64,000 nucleotides of DNA. Origin: Flavobacterium johnsoniae. GTDB lineage: Bacteria; Bacteroidota; Bacteroidia; Flavobacteriales; Flavobacteriaceae. Under the pieces are notes generated by a model that searched no databases, was not told where the DNA came from, and saw only the letters and a list, made by a program, of their open reading frames with translations. Shown here in pieces: positions 26,218-35,669 of this stretch. The stretch covers positions 3,038,001 to 3,102,000 of the forward strand of contig NZ_CP103794.1 of assembly GCF_030388325.1 (NCBI RefSeq). Direction: 5' to 3'. Positions within the stretch are counted from its first letter, which is position 1. Each line of letters begins with the position of its first letter. The translations under genes were made by a program, and so were the position numbers.

Positions 26218-26618
26218 TCTTTTTGCCAAGAACGTACAAAGACGCAAAGTTTTTGAATTGTTTTGTCAGGCTGAGCGAAGTCGAAGCCCCACAAAGTTTT
26301 TCCTCAAAGTTTTGCATTATGATTTAATCTCGCAAAGTCGCGAAGTCGCAAAGTTTTGTGAATTATTAAATAGCCTCCAGTTTTAACTGGAGTAAAATAA
26401 AGTCATAATAAAGGGCTTTAGCCAAAATTCGTATTTTGGCTAAAGCCTTTTTTGTTGTAAAAAATAAATCCCTCCAGTTAAAACTGGAGGCAACTGAAAA
26501 AACTTTGATAAAAAACTTTGCGACTTAGCGACTTTGCGAGATTAAAAAATACCGAGCAAAAAAAACGTTAGAAAAATCATTTATAATCCCTTTAATCTGT
26601 GGCAAAAAAAGACATAAA
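26218..26618. repeat. Large intergenic region with a triple nested palindrome
   Basis: The core is 26323-26546. Outer arms 26323-26357 / 26512-26546 (35 bases, one mismatch, AATCTCGCAAAGTCGC module); middle arms 26373-26392 / 26472-26491 (perfect, 20 bases, CTCCAGTTTTAACTGGAG module); inner arms about 26410-26428 / 26433-26452 (GGCTTTAGCCAAA module). Before it, at 26265-26286, lies a dispersed 22-mer starting GTCAGGCTGAGCGAAG. No gene is visible. Confidence 0.88.
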
Positions 26619-26644
26619 AAAACCTTGGCTCTCACCAAGGTTTT
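26619..26644 (-). terminator. Terminator after fumarylacetoacetase
   Basis: AAAACCTTGG / CCAAGGTTTT stem just beyond the stop codon of the minus-strand gene, with a T run on the minus strand. Confidence 0.85.
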
Positions 26645-26681
26645 ATATTTTCTATATCTCTTCAGATAATTTATCTGCTCT

Positions 26682-27965
26682 TCATTGTCTAGTAAAAGGA
26701 GGTAATAATTGGCTAGAAACTTCTCCGAAACCAATTCTAACTTCTGCATTTTCACAGAAACCACGAATAATAACAGTATCGTTATCTTCGATAAATTTAC
26801 GTTCGCTTCCGTCCTTTAATTTAAGCGGATTTTTTCCTCCCCAAGTTAATTCCAACATAGAACCAAAACTATCTTGAGTTGGTCCAGAAATTGTTCCAGA
26901 ACCCATCATGTCACCAGAATTTACACGGCATCCGTTTGATGTATGATGTGTTAATTGCTGTGCCATTGACCAGTACATATATTTGAAATTAGATTTTGAA
27001 ATTACAGTTTCTTCCTGATCTTCAGGTTTTAGAGAAACTTCTAAATGAATATCAAAAGCTTTTTTTCCTTTTGTCTGTAAATAAGGAAGCGGAGAAGGAT
27101 CTTGTTTAGGACCTTTTGTTCTAAAAGGTTCTAAAGCATCCATAGTAACAATCCAAGGCGAAATTGAAGTCGCAAAGTTTTTCGCTAAGAATGGTCCAAG
27201 AGGCACATATTCCCATTTTTGCATATCACGGGCACTCCAGTCATTTAGTAAAACCATTCCGAAAATATAATCTTCAGCTTCATAAGTTGAAATGTTTTCG
27301 CCCATTACATTTACATCTGTAGTAATAAAAGCAGTTTCCAATTCAAAATCTACCAAGCGGGAAGCACCAAAAACAGGTGTTTCATGTCCTGCAGGCAAAG
27401 TTTGTCCCATTGGTCTGTGAACTGGAATTCCCGAAGGTACAATTGTAGAACTTCTACCATGATATCCAACCGGAATGTGAAGCCAGTTTGGCAATAATGC
27501 ATTTTCTGGATCACGGAACATTTTACCTACGTTTGTGGCATGTTCTCTGCTTGAATAAAAATCGGTATAATCGCCAATTAAAACAGGCAATTGCATCTCT
27601 ACATCGTCGATTTTAAATATAACAATATCTCGGTGTTTTGTTGAATCTCTTAGCTGTGGATTGGTTTCGTCAAAGATATCAGCGATACGATTTCGAACCA
27701 GACGCCATGTTTTTTTTCCGTCAGAAATAAAATCATTTAGCGTATCCTGCATAAACATATCATCGGTTAAATCTATTCCTTCAAAATAGTTTAATTGTTG
27801 TAAAGCCCCTAAATCTATAGCATAATCGCCAATTCGCGTTCCTACTGTAACGACATTTTCTTTGGTAAGAAACACGCCAAAAGGAATATTCTGAATAGGG
27901 AAGTCGCTATTTTCTGGCACTTCTAACCATGATTTTCTACTGGTATCGTTGGCGGTTATAGGCAT
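26682..27965 (-). CDS. fahA: Fumarylacetoacetase
   Basis: Hydrolyses fumarylacetoacetate to fumarate and acetoacetate, the last step of tyrosine catabolism. The 427-residue protein has the N-terminal SH3-like part (IPFGVF, GDYAIDLGAL) and the FAH domain with YTDFYSSREHATNVG (metal ligand and catalytic His), GYHGRSSTIVPSG, DFELETAFI, NDWSARD and GTISGPT. Length and motifs match the eukaryote-like FAH family. Divergent from glyA with closely packed promoters between them. No hmgA or hpd in the window. Confidence 0.95.
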   Translation of the reverse strand: MPITANDTSRKSWLEVPENSDFPIQNIPFGVFLTKENVVTVGTRIGDYAIDLGALQQLNYFEGIDLTDDMFMQDTLNDFISDGKKTWRLVRNRIADIFDETNPQLRDSTKHRDIVIFKIDDVEMQLPVLIGDYTDFYSSREHATNVGKMFRDPENALLPNWLHIPVGYHGRSSTIVPSGIPVHRPMGQTLPAGHETPVFGASRLVDFELETAFITTDVNVMGENISTYEAEDYIFGMVLLNDWSARDMQKWEYVPLGPFLAKNFATSISPWIVTMDALEPFRTKGPKQDPSPLPYLQTKGKKAFDIHLEVSLKPEDQEETVISKSNFKYMYWSMAQQLTHHTSNGCRVNSGDMMGSGTISGPTQDSFGSMLELTWGGKNPLKLKDGSERKFIEDNDTVIIRGFCENAEVRIGFGEVSSQLLPPFTRQ

Positions 27966-28000
27966 GTTTAATGTTAATTATTTGTTGAAAAATTGTATGT

Positions 28001-28031
28001 CAAATATATCATAATCTAGCAGTTTGACAAA
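28001..28031 (-). promoter_or_regulatory. Promoter of fumarylacetoacetase
   Basis: On the minus strand TTTG (28028-28031), 19 bases, then TATATTTG (28001-28008): full consensus, 35 bases before the ATG. Its -33 element lies beside the glyA promoter region. Confidence 0.82.
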
Positions 28032-28041
28032 CGTTTTTTTG

Positions 28042-28049
28042 TATTTTTG
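28042..28049 (+). promoter_or_regulatory. -7 box of glyA
   Basis: TATTTTTG ending 25 bases before the glyA ATG. A TTTG at 28023-28026 is 15 bases upstream, a shorter spacing than elsewhere. Confidence 0.6.
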
Positions 28050-28074
28050 CGTGAAATTAACGAAAAACATAGAA

Positions 28075-29349
28075 ATGCAACGCGACGAACAAATTTTTGA
28101 TCTTATCCAAGAGGAAAAAGAAAGACAAATTCACGGACTAGAGCTTATCGCTTCAGAGAATTTTGTAAGTGATGAAGTAATGGAAGCAGCTGGTTCTGTT
28201 TTAACTAACAAATATGCTGAGGGTTATCCTGGCAAAAGATACTACGGCGGTTGCGAAGTAGTTGACGTTATTGAGCAAATTGCTATTGACAGAGCTAAAG
28301 AATTATTTGGTGCTGAATACGCAAACGTACAACCACACTCTGGTTCTCAGGCAAATACTGCTGTTTACCATGCTTGTTTAAATCCTGGTGATACTATTTT
28401 AGGTTTCGATTTATCTCACGGAGGTCACTTAACTCACGGTTCTCCTGTAAACTTTTCAGGTCGTTTATACCGTCCTGTTTTTTATGGTGTAGATGCTGAG
28501 ACTGGTCGTTTAGATTATGATAAAATTCAAGAAATTGCAACTAAAGAACAACCAAAATTAATCATCGCTGGAGCTTCGGCTTATTCTCGTGATATGGATT
28601 TTGCTCGTTTCAGACAAATTGCAGACAGCGTAGGAGCAATCTTATTTGCTGATATTTCTCACCCTGCAGGTTTAATTGCAAAAGGATTATTAAGTGATCC
28701 AATTCCACATTGTCATATTGTTTCTACAACAACTCACAAAACTTTACGTGGACCACGTGGAGGTTTGATCTTAATGGGGAAAGATTTCCCAAATCCACAA
28801 GGATTAACAACTCCAAAAGGAGAAATCAGAATGATGTCTTCATTATTAGATTTAGCTGTTTTCCCAGGAAATCAAGGTGGACCTTTAATGCACATTATTG
28901 CTGCTAAAGCAGTTGCTTTTGGTGAAGCTCTTAAAGATGAGTTCTTTACTTATGCAATGCAATTACAAAAAAATGCAAATGCAATGGCAGATGCTTTCGT
29001 AAAAAGAGGTTATAATATTATCTCTGGCGGAACTGATAACCACATGATGCTTATTGACTTAAGAAATAAAAATATTTCTGGTAAAGAAGCTGAAAATGCA
29101 TTAGTAAAAGCAGAAATTACAGTAAACAAAAACATGGTTCCTTTTGACGATAAATCTCCATTTATCACGTCTGGAATTCGTGTTGGAACAGCTGCAATCA
29201 CAACTCGTGGTTTAGTTGAAAAAGATATGGAAACTATCGTAGCTTTAATTGATAAAGTTTTATCTAATCATACAGATGAAGACGTTATCGAAGAAGTTGC
29301 AGAAGAAGTAAACGAATTAATGAGCGAAAGACCGATTTTTGCTTACTAA
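28075..29349 (+). CDS. glyA: Serine hydroxymethyltransferase
   Basis: PLP enzyme interconverting serine and glycine and charging tetrahydrofolate with one-carbon units. 424 residues: [10 protein letters not shown], the [17 protein letters not shown] block, [20 protein letters not shown] and the PLP-lysine motif [14 protein letters not shown] are all intact. The ATG at 28075 is chosen; an upstream TTG at 28024 would lie before the -7 box. Followed by a repeat-containing gap and miaE. Confidence 0.97.
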   Translation: MQRDEQIFDLIQEEKERQIHGLELIASENFVSDEVMEAAGSVLTNKYAEGYPGKRYYGGCEVVDVIEQIAIDRAKELFGAEYANVQPHSGSQANTAVYHACLNPGDTILGFDLSHGGHLTHGSPVNFSGRLYRPVFYGVDAETGRLDYDKIQEIATKEQPKLIIAGASAYSRDMDFARFRQIADSVGAILFADISHPAGLIAKGLLSDPIPHCHIVSTTTHKTLRGPRGGLILMGKDFPNPQGLTTPKGEIRMMSSLLDLAVFPGNQGGPLMHIIAAKAVAFGEALKDEFFTYAMQLQKNANAMADAFVKRGYNIISGGTDNHMMLIDLRNKNISGKEAENALVKAEITVNKNMVPFDDKSPFITSGIRVGTAAITTRGLVEKDMETIVALIDKVLSNHTDEDVIEEVAEEVNELMSERPIFAY

Positions 29350-29354
29350 AAAAT

Positions 29355-29470
29355 AGTTTCAAATTTTAAAGTTTCAAGTTTAAAGTTTTGGACTGTTCAA
29401 AAGACAGTTTAGAACTTTAAACTTTTTTCGTTCCTAAAAGAACCTGAAACCTGAAACTTGAAACAAAATA
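29355..29470. repeat. Inverted repeat between glyA and miaE
   Basis: Words GTTTCAAGTTTAAAGTTT on the left face AAACTTTAAACTT and CTGAAACTTGAAAC on the right, with a short ACTGTTCAAAAGACAGT hairpin in the centre. The CTGAAACTTGAAACAAAA end also precedes the aldo/keto reductase gene (61840-61855), and a variant precedes the alcohol dehydrogenase gene. Confidence 0.6.
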
Positions 29471-29481
29471 AACAAAAGACT

Positions 29482-30075
29482 ATGGGCGTATTAAGATTAC
29501 AATTGCCAACCGACCCAAGATGGGTAAATATTGTTGAGAAAAATATCGAAGAAATTCTAACGGATCACGCATGGTGCGAACAGAAAGCCGCAACAAACGC
29601 AATTACGATTATAACAAACAATCCAGAACATCAGGATTTGGTGAAAGATTTGTTGGCTTTAGCCAAAGAAGAAATTGATCATTTTGAGCAAGTTCACAAT
29701 ATTATCATCAAAAGAGGACTAAAATTAGGACGCGAACGTAAAGATGATTACGTAAACGAATTATACCAATACATGAAAAGAAGCGGAGACGGAAGTCGTG
29801 TTTCTGGACTTGTAGAAAGATTATTATTCTCAGCAATGATCGAAGCGAGAAGTTGCGAACGTTTTAAGGTGCTTTCTGAAAATATTCAAGACGAAGAATT
29901 AGCTGTTTTTTATAGAGAATTAATGGAAAGCGAAGCTGGCCACTATACTACTTTCATAACTTACGCACGTAAATACGGCGTTGGAATTGACGTTGAAAAA
30001 CGTTGGAGAGAATGGTTGGCATTCGAAGAATCAATTATTACCAATTACGGAAAAGGAGAGACGATTCACGGATAA
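29482..30075 (+). CDS. miaE: tRNA-(ms2io6A)-hydroxylase, MiaE type
   Basis: Ferritin-like diiron monooxygenase predicted to hydroxylate the isopentenyl group of ms2i6A37 in tRNA. The 197-residue protein is all-helical with the carboxylate/His ligands EEIDHFEQVH, EARSCERF and ESEAGHYTTF in the expected order. The ATG at 29482 (MGVLRLQLPTD) is preferred; a TTG at 29458 lies in repeat DNA. It may be transcribed with glyA, although the gap contains a palindrome. Confidence 0.9.
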   Translation: MGVLRLQLPTDPRWVNIVEKNIEEILTDHAWCEQKAATNAITIITNNPEHQDLVKDLLALAKEEIDHFEQVHNIIIKRGLKLGRERKDDYVNELYQYMKRSGDGSRVSGLVERLLFSAMIEARSCERFKVLSENIQDEELAVFYRELMESEAGHYTTFITYARKYGVGIDVEKRWREWLAFEESIITNYGKGETIHG

Positions 30076-30359
30076 GTTTTAGTTTTCAGTATTCAGTCTC
30101 AGTGGCAGTTTTCAGTTTTTACTTTGTTAGTCTTTGTGAAAGCTTTGCGAATCTCTGTGAAATTTGATTATGCGTTTGTCAGGCTGAGCGAAGTCGAAGC
30201 TCACGCAAAGTATATCAGCTTCAAAATAATATTTAATCAGTGCTTTCGCGAAAGCGAATCAGGATCATAATTGTTCAAAAGTTCGGGTTTTTGTTAATCT
30301 AAAATCTCAAATCAGCAATCTAAAATTCTTATATTTGAAAGTAACCAAAATCTCGAACT
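30076..30359. repeat. Gap before guaC with dispersed repeats
   Basis: Contains a second copy of the 22-mer GTCAGGCTGAGCGAAG... (30178-30199, identical to 26265-26286) and TGCTTTCGCGAAAGCGAATCA (about 30241-30261), related to the arms around the GxxExxY gene. No gene visible. Confidence 0.65.
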
Positions 30360-31400
30360 ATGAGAATAGAAATGGATCTAAAGCTAGGCTTTAAAGATGT
30401 AATGTTTAGACCTAAAAGATCAACGCTTAAAAGCCGATCTGAGGTTTCTTTAGAACGAAATTTCAAGTATTTGCACAGTTCGGCAGATTGGACAGGAATT
30501 CCGATTATGGCGGCAAATATGGACACGGTTGGTACTTTTGAAATGGCAAAAGTTTTAGCGAAAGAAAAACTATTCACAGCCATTCATAAACATTATACTT
30601 TAGAAGAATGGAACGCTTTTCTAAAAAATGTAACTCTAGATTTTTACGATTTTATTGCAGTAAGTACAGGAATCGGAAAAGAAGATTTTGAAAAGATTGA
30701 AAAAATAATTAGTGCAAATCCGTTGCTGAAATTTATTTGCATTGATGTTGCAAACGGATATTCTGAGCATTTTGTGCAGTTTTTAAAGAAAACCCGAAAA
30801 CAATATCCAGATAAAATCATTATTGCTGGAAATGTCGTTACAGGCGAAATGACCGAAGAACTTTTATTGGCTGGAGCCGATATTGTAAAAGTCGGAATTG
30901 GACCAGGTTCTGTCTGTACTACTCGAGTTAAAACTGGAGTTGGTTATCCGCAACTTTCTGCAATTATAGAATGTGGAGATGCTGCTCATGGTTTAGGAGG
31001 ACATATTATAAGTGATGGCGGATGCAAAACTCCTGGTGATGTAGCAAAAGCTTTTGGTGCAGGAGCCGATTTTGTTATGTTGGGCGGAATGCTTGCCGGA
31101 CATACTGAAAGTGGGGGAGAACTAATAGAAGTAAATGGCGAAAAATTCAAACAATTTTACGGCATGAGTTCTAAAACTGCCATGGACAAACATTCTGGAG
31201 GCGTTGCTGAATATAGAGCAAGTGAAGGCAAAACAGTTCAAGTTCCGTTTAAAGGAGATGTAATTCAGACCGTTTTAGATATATTGGGTGGCATTAGAAG
31301 TACTTGTACTTATGTTGGTGCATCAAAATTAAAAGAATTGACTAAACGAACGACTTTCATCCGCGTAAGCGAACAAGAAAATCAAGTTTTTACAAAATAA
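30360..31400 (+). CDS. guaC: GMP reductase
   Basis: Reductively deaminates GMP to IMP with NADPH. The 346-residue protein matches E. coli-type GuaC in length and in its start [20 protein letters not shown], which fixes the ATG at 30360 rather than 30372. It has [10 protein letters not shown], the catalytic GPGSVCTTR loop (Cys near 186), [26 protein letters not shown] and the MSSKTAM flap. It lacks the CBS domains of IMP dehydrogenase. Two bases separate its stop codon from the next gene, so the two are in one operon. Confidence 0.95.
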   Translation: MRIEMDLKLGFKDVMFRPKRSTLKSRSEVSLERNFKYLHSSADWTGIPIMAANMDTVGTFEMAKVLAKEKLFTAIHKHYTLEEWNAFLKNVTLDFYDFIAVSTGIGKEDFEKIEKIISANPLLKFICIDVANGYSEHFVQFLKKTRKQYPDKIIIAGNVVTGEMTEELLLAGADIVKVGIGPGSVCTTRVKTGVGYPQLSAIIECGDAAHGLGGHIISDGGCKTPGDVAKAFGAGADFVMLGGMLAGHTESGGELIEVNGEKFKQFYGMSSKTAMDKHSGGVAEYRASEGKTVQVPFKGDVIQTVLDILGGIRSTCTYVGASKLKELTKRTTFIRVSEQENQVFTK

Positions 31401-31402
31401 AT

Positions 31403-31906
31403 ATGATTAAGATTACCGAAGCATTTGTTGAAGATATTGCTAAAATTCAAGAAATCGCACATATAACTTGGCCAATTACGTATGGCGAAATTTTGACTTC
31501 AGAACAATTAGATTATATGTTGAATCTTATTTATTCTGATGAAGCGCTTTCGAAACAAATTCAGAATAAAGAACAGTTGTTTTATTTAATTTCAGATTCA
31601 GAATCTGTAATTGGTTTTATCGGAATTGAGCATCATTATAAAAATGAAGCGATTACCAAAATCCATAAAATCTATCTTTTACCAGAAACGCAAGGAAAAG
31701 GTTATGGTAAAATAGTTTTTGAATCTATAGAAAAACTGGCTTTAGAGAATAATTCAAATGAACTTTTATTGAACGTAAACCGCTTTAATACGGCTTTGAA
31801 CTTCTATAAAAAATTAGGTTTCGAAATCAAAGAAACTGTTGACATAGAAATTGGAAATGGGTATTTGATGGAAGATTATGTGATGGGAAAACTAATATCA
31901 AAATAA
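31403..31906 (+). CDS. GNAT family N-acetyltransferase
   Basis: A 167-residue acetyltransferase with the acetyl-CoA motif LPETQGKGYGKIVFESIE and the C-terminal NRFNTALNFYKKLGFE typical of RimI/PaiA-like GNAT enzymes. Substrate unknown. It starts 2 bases after the guaC stop and is presumably cotranscribed. A short palindrome follows at 31921. Confidence 0.88.
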   Translation: MIKITEAFVEDIAKIQEIAHITWPITYGEILTSEQLDYMLNLIYSDEALSKQIQNKEQLFYLISDSESVIGFIGIEHHYKNEAITKIHKIYLLPETQGKGYGKIVFESIEKLALENNSNELLLNVNRFNTALNFYKKLGFEIKETVDIEIGNGYLMEDYVMGKLISK

Positions 31907-31920
31907 TCTTCCCGCAATCT

Positions 31921-31947
31921 TGTCATTTCGACGAAGGAGAAATGACA
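31921..31947. repeat. Short palindromic repeat (TGTCATTTC ... GAAATGACA)
   Basis: Perfect 9-base arms around CGACGAAGGA, of a type found repeatedly in Bacteroidetes intergenic DNA. It lies between convergent genes and may also act in termination. Confidence 0.6.
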
Positions 31948-31997
31948 AATTTTGTGTATACACTTAATGTTATTGGCTAGAATTCAGTTTTTTTTAA

Positions 31998-32576
31998 CTA
32001 ACTCACAACAATATCATGCGTAAACAATAATCCTTTCACTTCTTTCAAAGAAAAAATAGCTTTCTTCAATTTAGTTTTAGAAGGATCGATCGTATAGTTA
32101 TAACTCGTTTTAAAATCGGTTTTATTGGCGATTGCTTTGTTGAATTCAGAGCGATATAAATCGCAATTGTCAAATAAAACGCTGGTTAAATCTGTTGCCA
32201 TAAAATCTACAGCAATTAAACTGCAATTGGTAAAAATTGTTCCTTTTAGTTTTAAAGTATAAAACTTCGAGAAATCAAGAATACAATCATTAAAACCAAT
32301 TTCAAAAATTAATTTATCGCACATTGCAAAATTAACGTCTTTAATTTCGCATCGATTGAAAGTTGCAGTTCTAAAAGCAACATAATTGATTTTTGCTTCA
32401 CTGAAAATACAGTCATTAAAAATACAATCGATAAAAGTAACGGCAAGAAAAGTGCAGGCAGAGAAATTACAATTATTAAAAACGCAACATTCAAAATCCT
32501 TAAAATTAAGATCATCTTTTGCGTAAATAATCGTATTGTATTCTTTATCAAGAAAATATTCGCTTTCTTTTTTCAA
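31998..32576 (-). CDS. Pentapeptide-repeat protein
   Basis: A 192-residue protein made almost entirely of A(D/N)LXX-like pentapeptides (CVFNNCNFSACTFLAVTF, DCIFNDCIFSEAKI and so on), giving a right-handed quadrilateral beta-helix. The C-terminus (IDPSKTKLKKAIFSLKEVKGLLF) departs from the repeat as in Qnr/McbG-like proteins, which bind gyrase as DNA mimics. Whether this one protects gyrase is not shown. Standalone gene; no antibiotic or toxin genes nearby. Confidence 0.85.
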   Translation of the reverse strand: MKKESEYFLDKEYNTIIYAKDDLNFKDFECCVFNNCNFSACTFLAVTFIDCIFNDCIFSEAKINYVAFRTATFNRCEIKDVNFAMCDKLIFEIGFNDCILDFSKFYTLKLKGTIFTNCSLIAVDFMATDLTSVLFDNCDLYRSEFNKAIANKTDFKTSYNYTIDPSKTKLKKAIFSLKEVKGLLFTHDIVVS

Positions 32577-32733
32577 CTCTTTTGGGTAATTATTTGAGGG
32601 TGAAAAGTTACTAATTTACTATAGAAAAATCGGAACAAATTATAAATGATTTTGATTTCATTCACATTTTTAATTGATAAAATAATGTAGCTTTACACTT
32701 ATTTTTTTAGTCAAAATTTATCAATTTCATTAT

Positions 32734-34143
32734 ATGGAATCAACAAGAAAAGAACACGATTTTCTAGGAGAATTAGAAATTCCAGATCATTTATATTACG
32801 GAATCCAGACTTTTAGAGCTGTAGAAAATTTTAATATTACAGGAATTCCGATTTCAAAAGAACCTTTGTTTATCAAAGCTTTAGGATATGTGAAAAAAGC
32901 TGCTGCATTAGCAAACAAAGACTGCGGCGCAATTGATGCAAAAATTGCCGAAGCAATCTGTTACGGAAGCGATCAAGTTATTGCGGGTAAATTTGATAAA
33001 GAATTTGTGAGTGATTTGATTCAAGGCGGCGCAGGAACTTCTGTAAATATGAATGCAAATGAAGTTATTGCAAATATCGGATTAGAATATCTTGGTCATA
33101 AAAAAGGCGAGTATAATTTTCTTCATCCAAATAATCACGTAAACTGTTCTCAGTCAACAAATGATGCTTATCCGTCGGCTTTTAGAATTGCTTTGTATTT
33201 GAAAATGGAAAGCTTTATTAAAACTTTTGCAGGTTTGGAAGTTGCTTTCGCTAAAAAAGGAGAAGAGTTTAAAGAGGTCTTAAAAATGGGAAGAACACAA
33301 TTGCAAGATGCGGTTCCGATGACTTTGGGACAAGAATTTAAAGCATACGCAACCACAATTGGAGAAGATATTCAGCGTTTGAAAAATGCACACGAATTAT
33401 TGTTGGAAATTAATATGGGCGCAACCGCAATCGGAACAAAAGTAAATGCTCCAGAAGGTTATCCTGAAATTTGCGTAAAATATTTGGCAGAAGAAGTTGG
33501 AATTCCGTTAACACTTTCACCAGATTTAATTGAAGCAACTGTAGATACAGGAGCTTACGTTCAGATTATGGGAACTTTAAAACGTTCTGCGGTTAAGATT
33601 TCAAAAATTTGTAATGATTTACGTTTATTAAGTTCTGGCCCAAGAACAGGTTTAAATGAAATTAATCTTCCGGCACGCCAGCCAGGTTCTTCAATAATGC
33701 CTGGAAAGGTAAATCCGGTAATTCCAGAAGTGGTTAATCAAACTTGTTTTTATGTAATCGGTCAGGATTTAACGGTTACAATGGCGGCAGAAGCGGGGCA
33801 ATTGCAATTGAATGTAATGGAACCTGTTATTGCTTTTGCGATGTTTACTTCGTTGGATTATCTTTCAAATGCAATTCAGACTTTAATCGATAAATGTATT
33901 AACGGAATTACAGCAAATGTAGATCATTGCTACAATATGGTGATGAATAGCATTGGAATTGTAACGCAATTAAATCCAATTATTGGTTACGAAGAAAGTG
34001 CCAGTATTGCAGGCGAAGCTTTGAAAACAGGGAAAAGCGTGCATCAAATAGCTGTTTTAGAACGAAAATTAATTACTCAGGAAAAATGGGAAGAAATTTA
34101 TTCTTTAGAAAATTTAATTCATCCAAAGTTTATCACAAAGTAA
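32734..34143 (+). CDS. aspA: Aspartate ammonia-lyase
   Basis: Converts L-aspartate to fumarate and ammonia. The 469-residue protein has the superfamily blocks GTSVNMNANEVIAN, HPNNHVNCSQSTNDAYPSA, GRTQLQDAVPMTLGQEF and the mobile signature loop PGSSIMPGKVNPVIPE with the catalytic Ser. GTSVNMN and the Q-D-A-V-P run favour aspartase over fumarase, though class II fumarases are close. Monocistronic, with a terminator following. Confidence 0.9.
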   Translation: MESTRKEHDFLGELEIPDHLYYGIQTFRAVENFNITGIPISKEPLFIKALGYVKKAAALANKDCGAIDAKIAEAICYGSDQVIAGKFDKEFVSDLIQGGAGTSVNMNANEVIANIGLEYLGHKKGEYNFLHPNNHVNCSQSTNDAYPSAFRIALYLKMESFIKTFAGLEVAFAKKGEEFKEVLKMGRTQLQDAVPMTLGQEFKAYATTIGEDIQRLKNAHELLLEINMGATAIGTKVNAPEGYPEICVKYLAEEVGIPLTLSPDLIEATVDTGAYVQIMGTLKRSAVKISKICNDLRLLSSGPRTGLNEINLPARQPGSSIMPGKVNPVIPEVVNQTCFYVIGQDLTVTMAAEAGQLQLNVMEPVIAFAMFTSLDYLSNAIQTLIDKCINGITANVDHCYNMVMNSIGIVTQLNPIIGYEESASIAGEALKTGKSVHQIAVLERKLITQEKWEEIYSLENLIHPKFITK

Positions 34144-34166
34144 TTTTGTTATAAAATATATGATAA

Positions 34167-34197
34167 CAAGCCGTCAAGAAATTGATGGCTTTTTTTG
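34167..34197 (+). terminator. Terminator after aspA
   Basis: AAGCCGTCAA / TTGATGGCTTTTTTT stem (one G-T pair) plus T tract. Confidence 0.85.
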
Positions 34198-34293
34198 TTA
34201 TTTGTAAATGTATTGTTGTTTAAAGTATTGAAAATGAGTTATATTTACATGAGTATTGAAACTTGATTTTATAAAAGCTAAAACTTTACGAGT

Positions 34294-35568
34294 GTGGAAT
34301 TTTTTAAAAACACAAATTTTCAGCATGATATCAAAGTAGCAGTTTTGCTTTTTATGATTCCATTATTTCTAAATGCTCAAAGTGAATTTGAATCGCAAAA
34401 TCAAGATAAATGTCCTCCAAAAACTATTTTAGAAATTTTTAAGAAAAAAGATTCGGCCTACGTAGTTAAACCCACAAAAAATGACTTTTTTCTTGTAATT
34501 CCAGCAATTGGTTCTCAGCCTGCTACAGGATTTTTCTTTGGTGCAGTAGCGCAATATACTTTCAAAGGAAAACAAGAAAATGATAAATATTCTGTTACCA
34601 ATTTAGGTATCCTTTATACACTAAAAAAACAATGGATGATTAATGTCAAGAATAATATTTTGTTGAAAAACAATAAAATTTTTCTTAGCGGAGATTATCG
34701 ATTTTATATTTTTTCGCAACCCAATTACGGACTCGGAACCGATATTATTCCGCCCCGAAGAGACCGTCCTGATGGTTTTAGCATTGATTCTATTGCGCAA
34801 TCAATGGATTACAATTATTTCAAATTTCACCAAACGGCTTCTTTTGAAATGAGAAAGAATTTTTATGTTGGCGGCGGTATAAACATCGATTGGTACACCG
34901 ATATTCAAGACAAAGAACTTGATGTTGAAAACGGAAATTTAACCTATCATTACAATTACAGTCAGTTGCACGGTTTTGATAATTTAGAATATTTTTTAAC
35001 GGGAGTAAGTTTGAACATGGTTTACGATTCTCGTGACAATCAGGTAAATTCTTCTCGAGGCTGGTTTGCAAACATCAATTATCGTTTTAATCCAGTTTTA
35101 TTTAACAATCAAAAATATAGTAATGTTCTTTACGCTGAGTATAGACATTTTGTACCTCTTTCGCATAAAAATGACCGTTATATTTTGGGTATTTGGGCTT
35201 ACGGACAATTTATAACCAGAGGCGAAGTTCCGTATTTAAATCTTCCTGCTATTGGTTGGGATCAGCGGAGCAGGAGTGGAGAAGGTTATACGCAGGGTTT
35301 ATTTAGAGGAAATGGGCTAATTTATCTTTCAACTGAATTTAGATTTCCAATTACCTGCAATCAAATGCTTAGCGGAACGGTTTTTACCAATTTTGTAACG
35401 GCAAGTAATGCTGATAATAATACAGGACTTTTTCATTCAATTCAGCCAGCGGCAGGAGTTGGATTTAGAATTTTGATTGATAAAAAAACAAGAACCAATT
35501 TAGTTGCCGATTATTCTTGGGGAAATAATTCGAAAGGATTTTACTTAAATGCAGGTGAAGTTTTTTAA
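34294..35568 (+). CDS. Outer-membrane beta-barrel protein, BamA/D15-like (surface antigen) domain
   Basis: A 424-residue exported protein starting with GTG at 34294; this start gives a complete signal peptide (hydrophobic LLFMIPLFLNAQ ending about residue 29). The mature part is made of alternating beta-strands: VIPAIGSQPATGFFFGA, MVYDSRDNQVNSSRGWFANINY (typical D15 block), GLFRGNGLIYLSTEFRFP and a C-terminal AGVGFRILIDKKTRTNLVADYSWG. No POTRA domains are present, so it is a short patatin-like or TamA-type barrel rather than BamA itself. Function unknown. Confidence 0.82.
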   Translation: MEFFKNTNFQHDIKVAVLLFMIPLFLNAQSEFESQNQDKCPPKTILEIFKKKDSAYVVKPTKNDFFLVIPAIGSQPATGFFFGAVAQYTFKGKQENDKYSVTNLGILYTLKKQWMINVKNNILLKNNKIFLSGDYRFYIFSQPNYGLGTDIIPPRRDRPDGFSIDSIAQSMDYNYFKFHQTASFEMRKNFYVGGGINIDWYTDIQDKELDVENGNLTYHYNYSQLHGFDNLEYFLTGVSLNMVYDSRDNQVNSSRGWFANINYRFNPVLFNNQKYSNVLYAEYRHFVPLSHKNDRYILGIWAYGQFITRGEVPYLNLPAIGWDQRSRSGEGYTQGLFRGNGLIYLSTEFRFPITCNQMLSGTVFTNFVTASNADNNTGLFHSIQPAAGVGFRILIDKKTRTNLVADYSWGNNSKGFYLNAGEVF

Positions 35569-35630
35569 TGTAAGTATTTGATAGTGTGAAAATTAAATTT
35601 TAAAATATTAAATTTTTAGAAGAAAAAACT

Positions 35631-35638
35631 TAAATTTG
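35631..35638 (+). promoter_or_regulatory. -7 box of the small outer-membrane protein gene
   Basis: TAAATTTG matches TAnnTTTG, 31 bases before the ATG; no clear -33. Confidence 0.5.
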
Positions 35639-35669
35639 ATATACCATTTAACTTTCAAACACAAAATTT

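Noticed and set aside
30360..31400. IMP dehydrogenase instead of GMP reductase
   Set aside because: Length and N-terminus match GuaC and CBS domains are missing.
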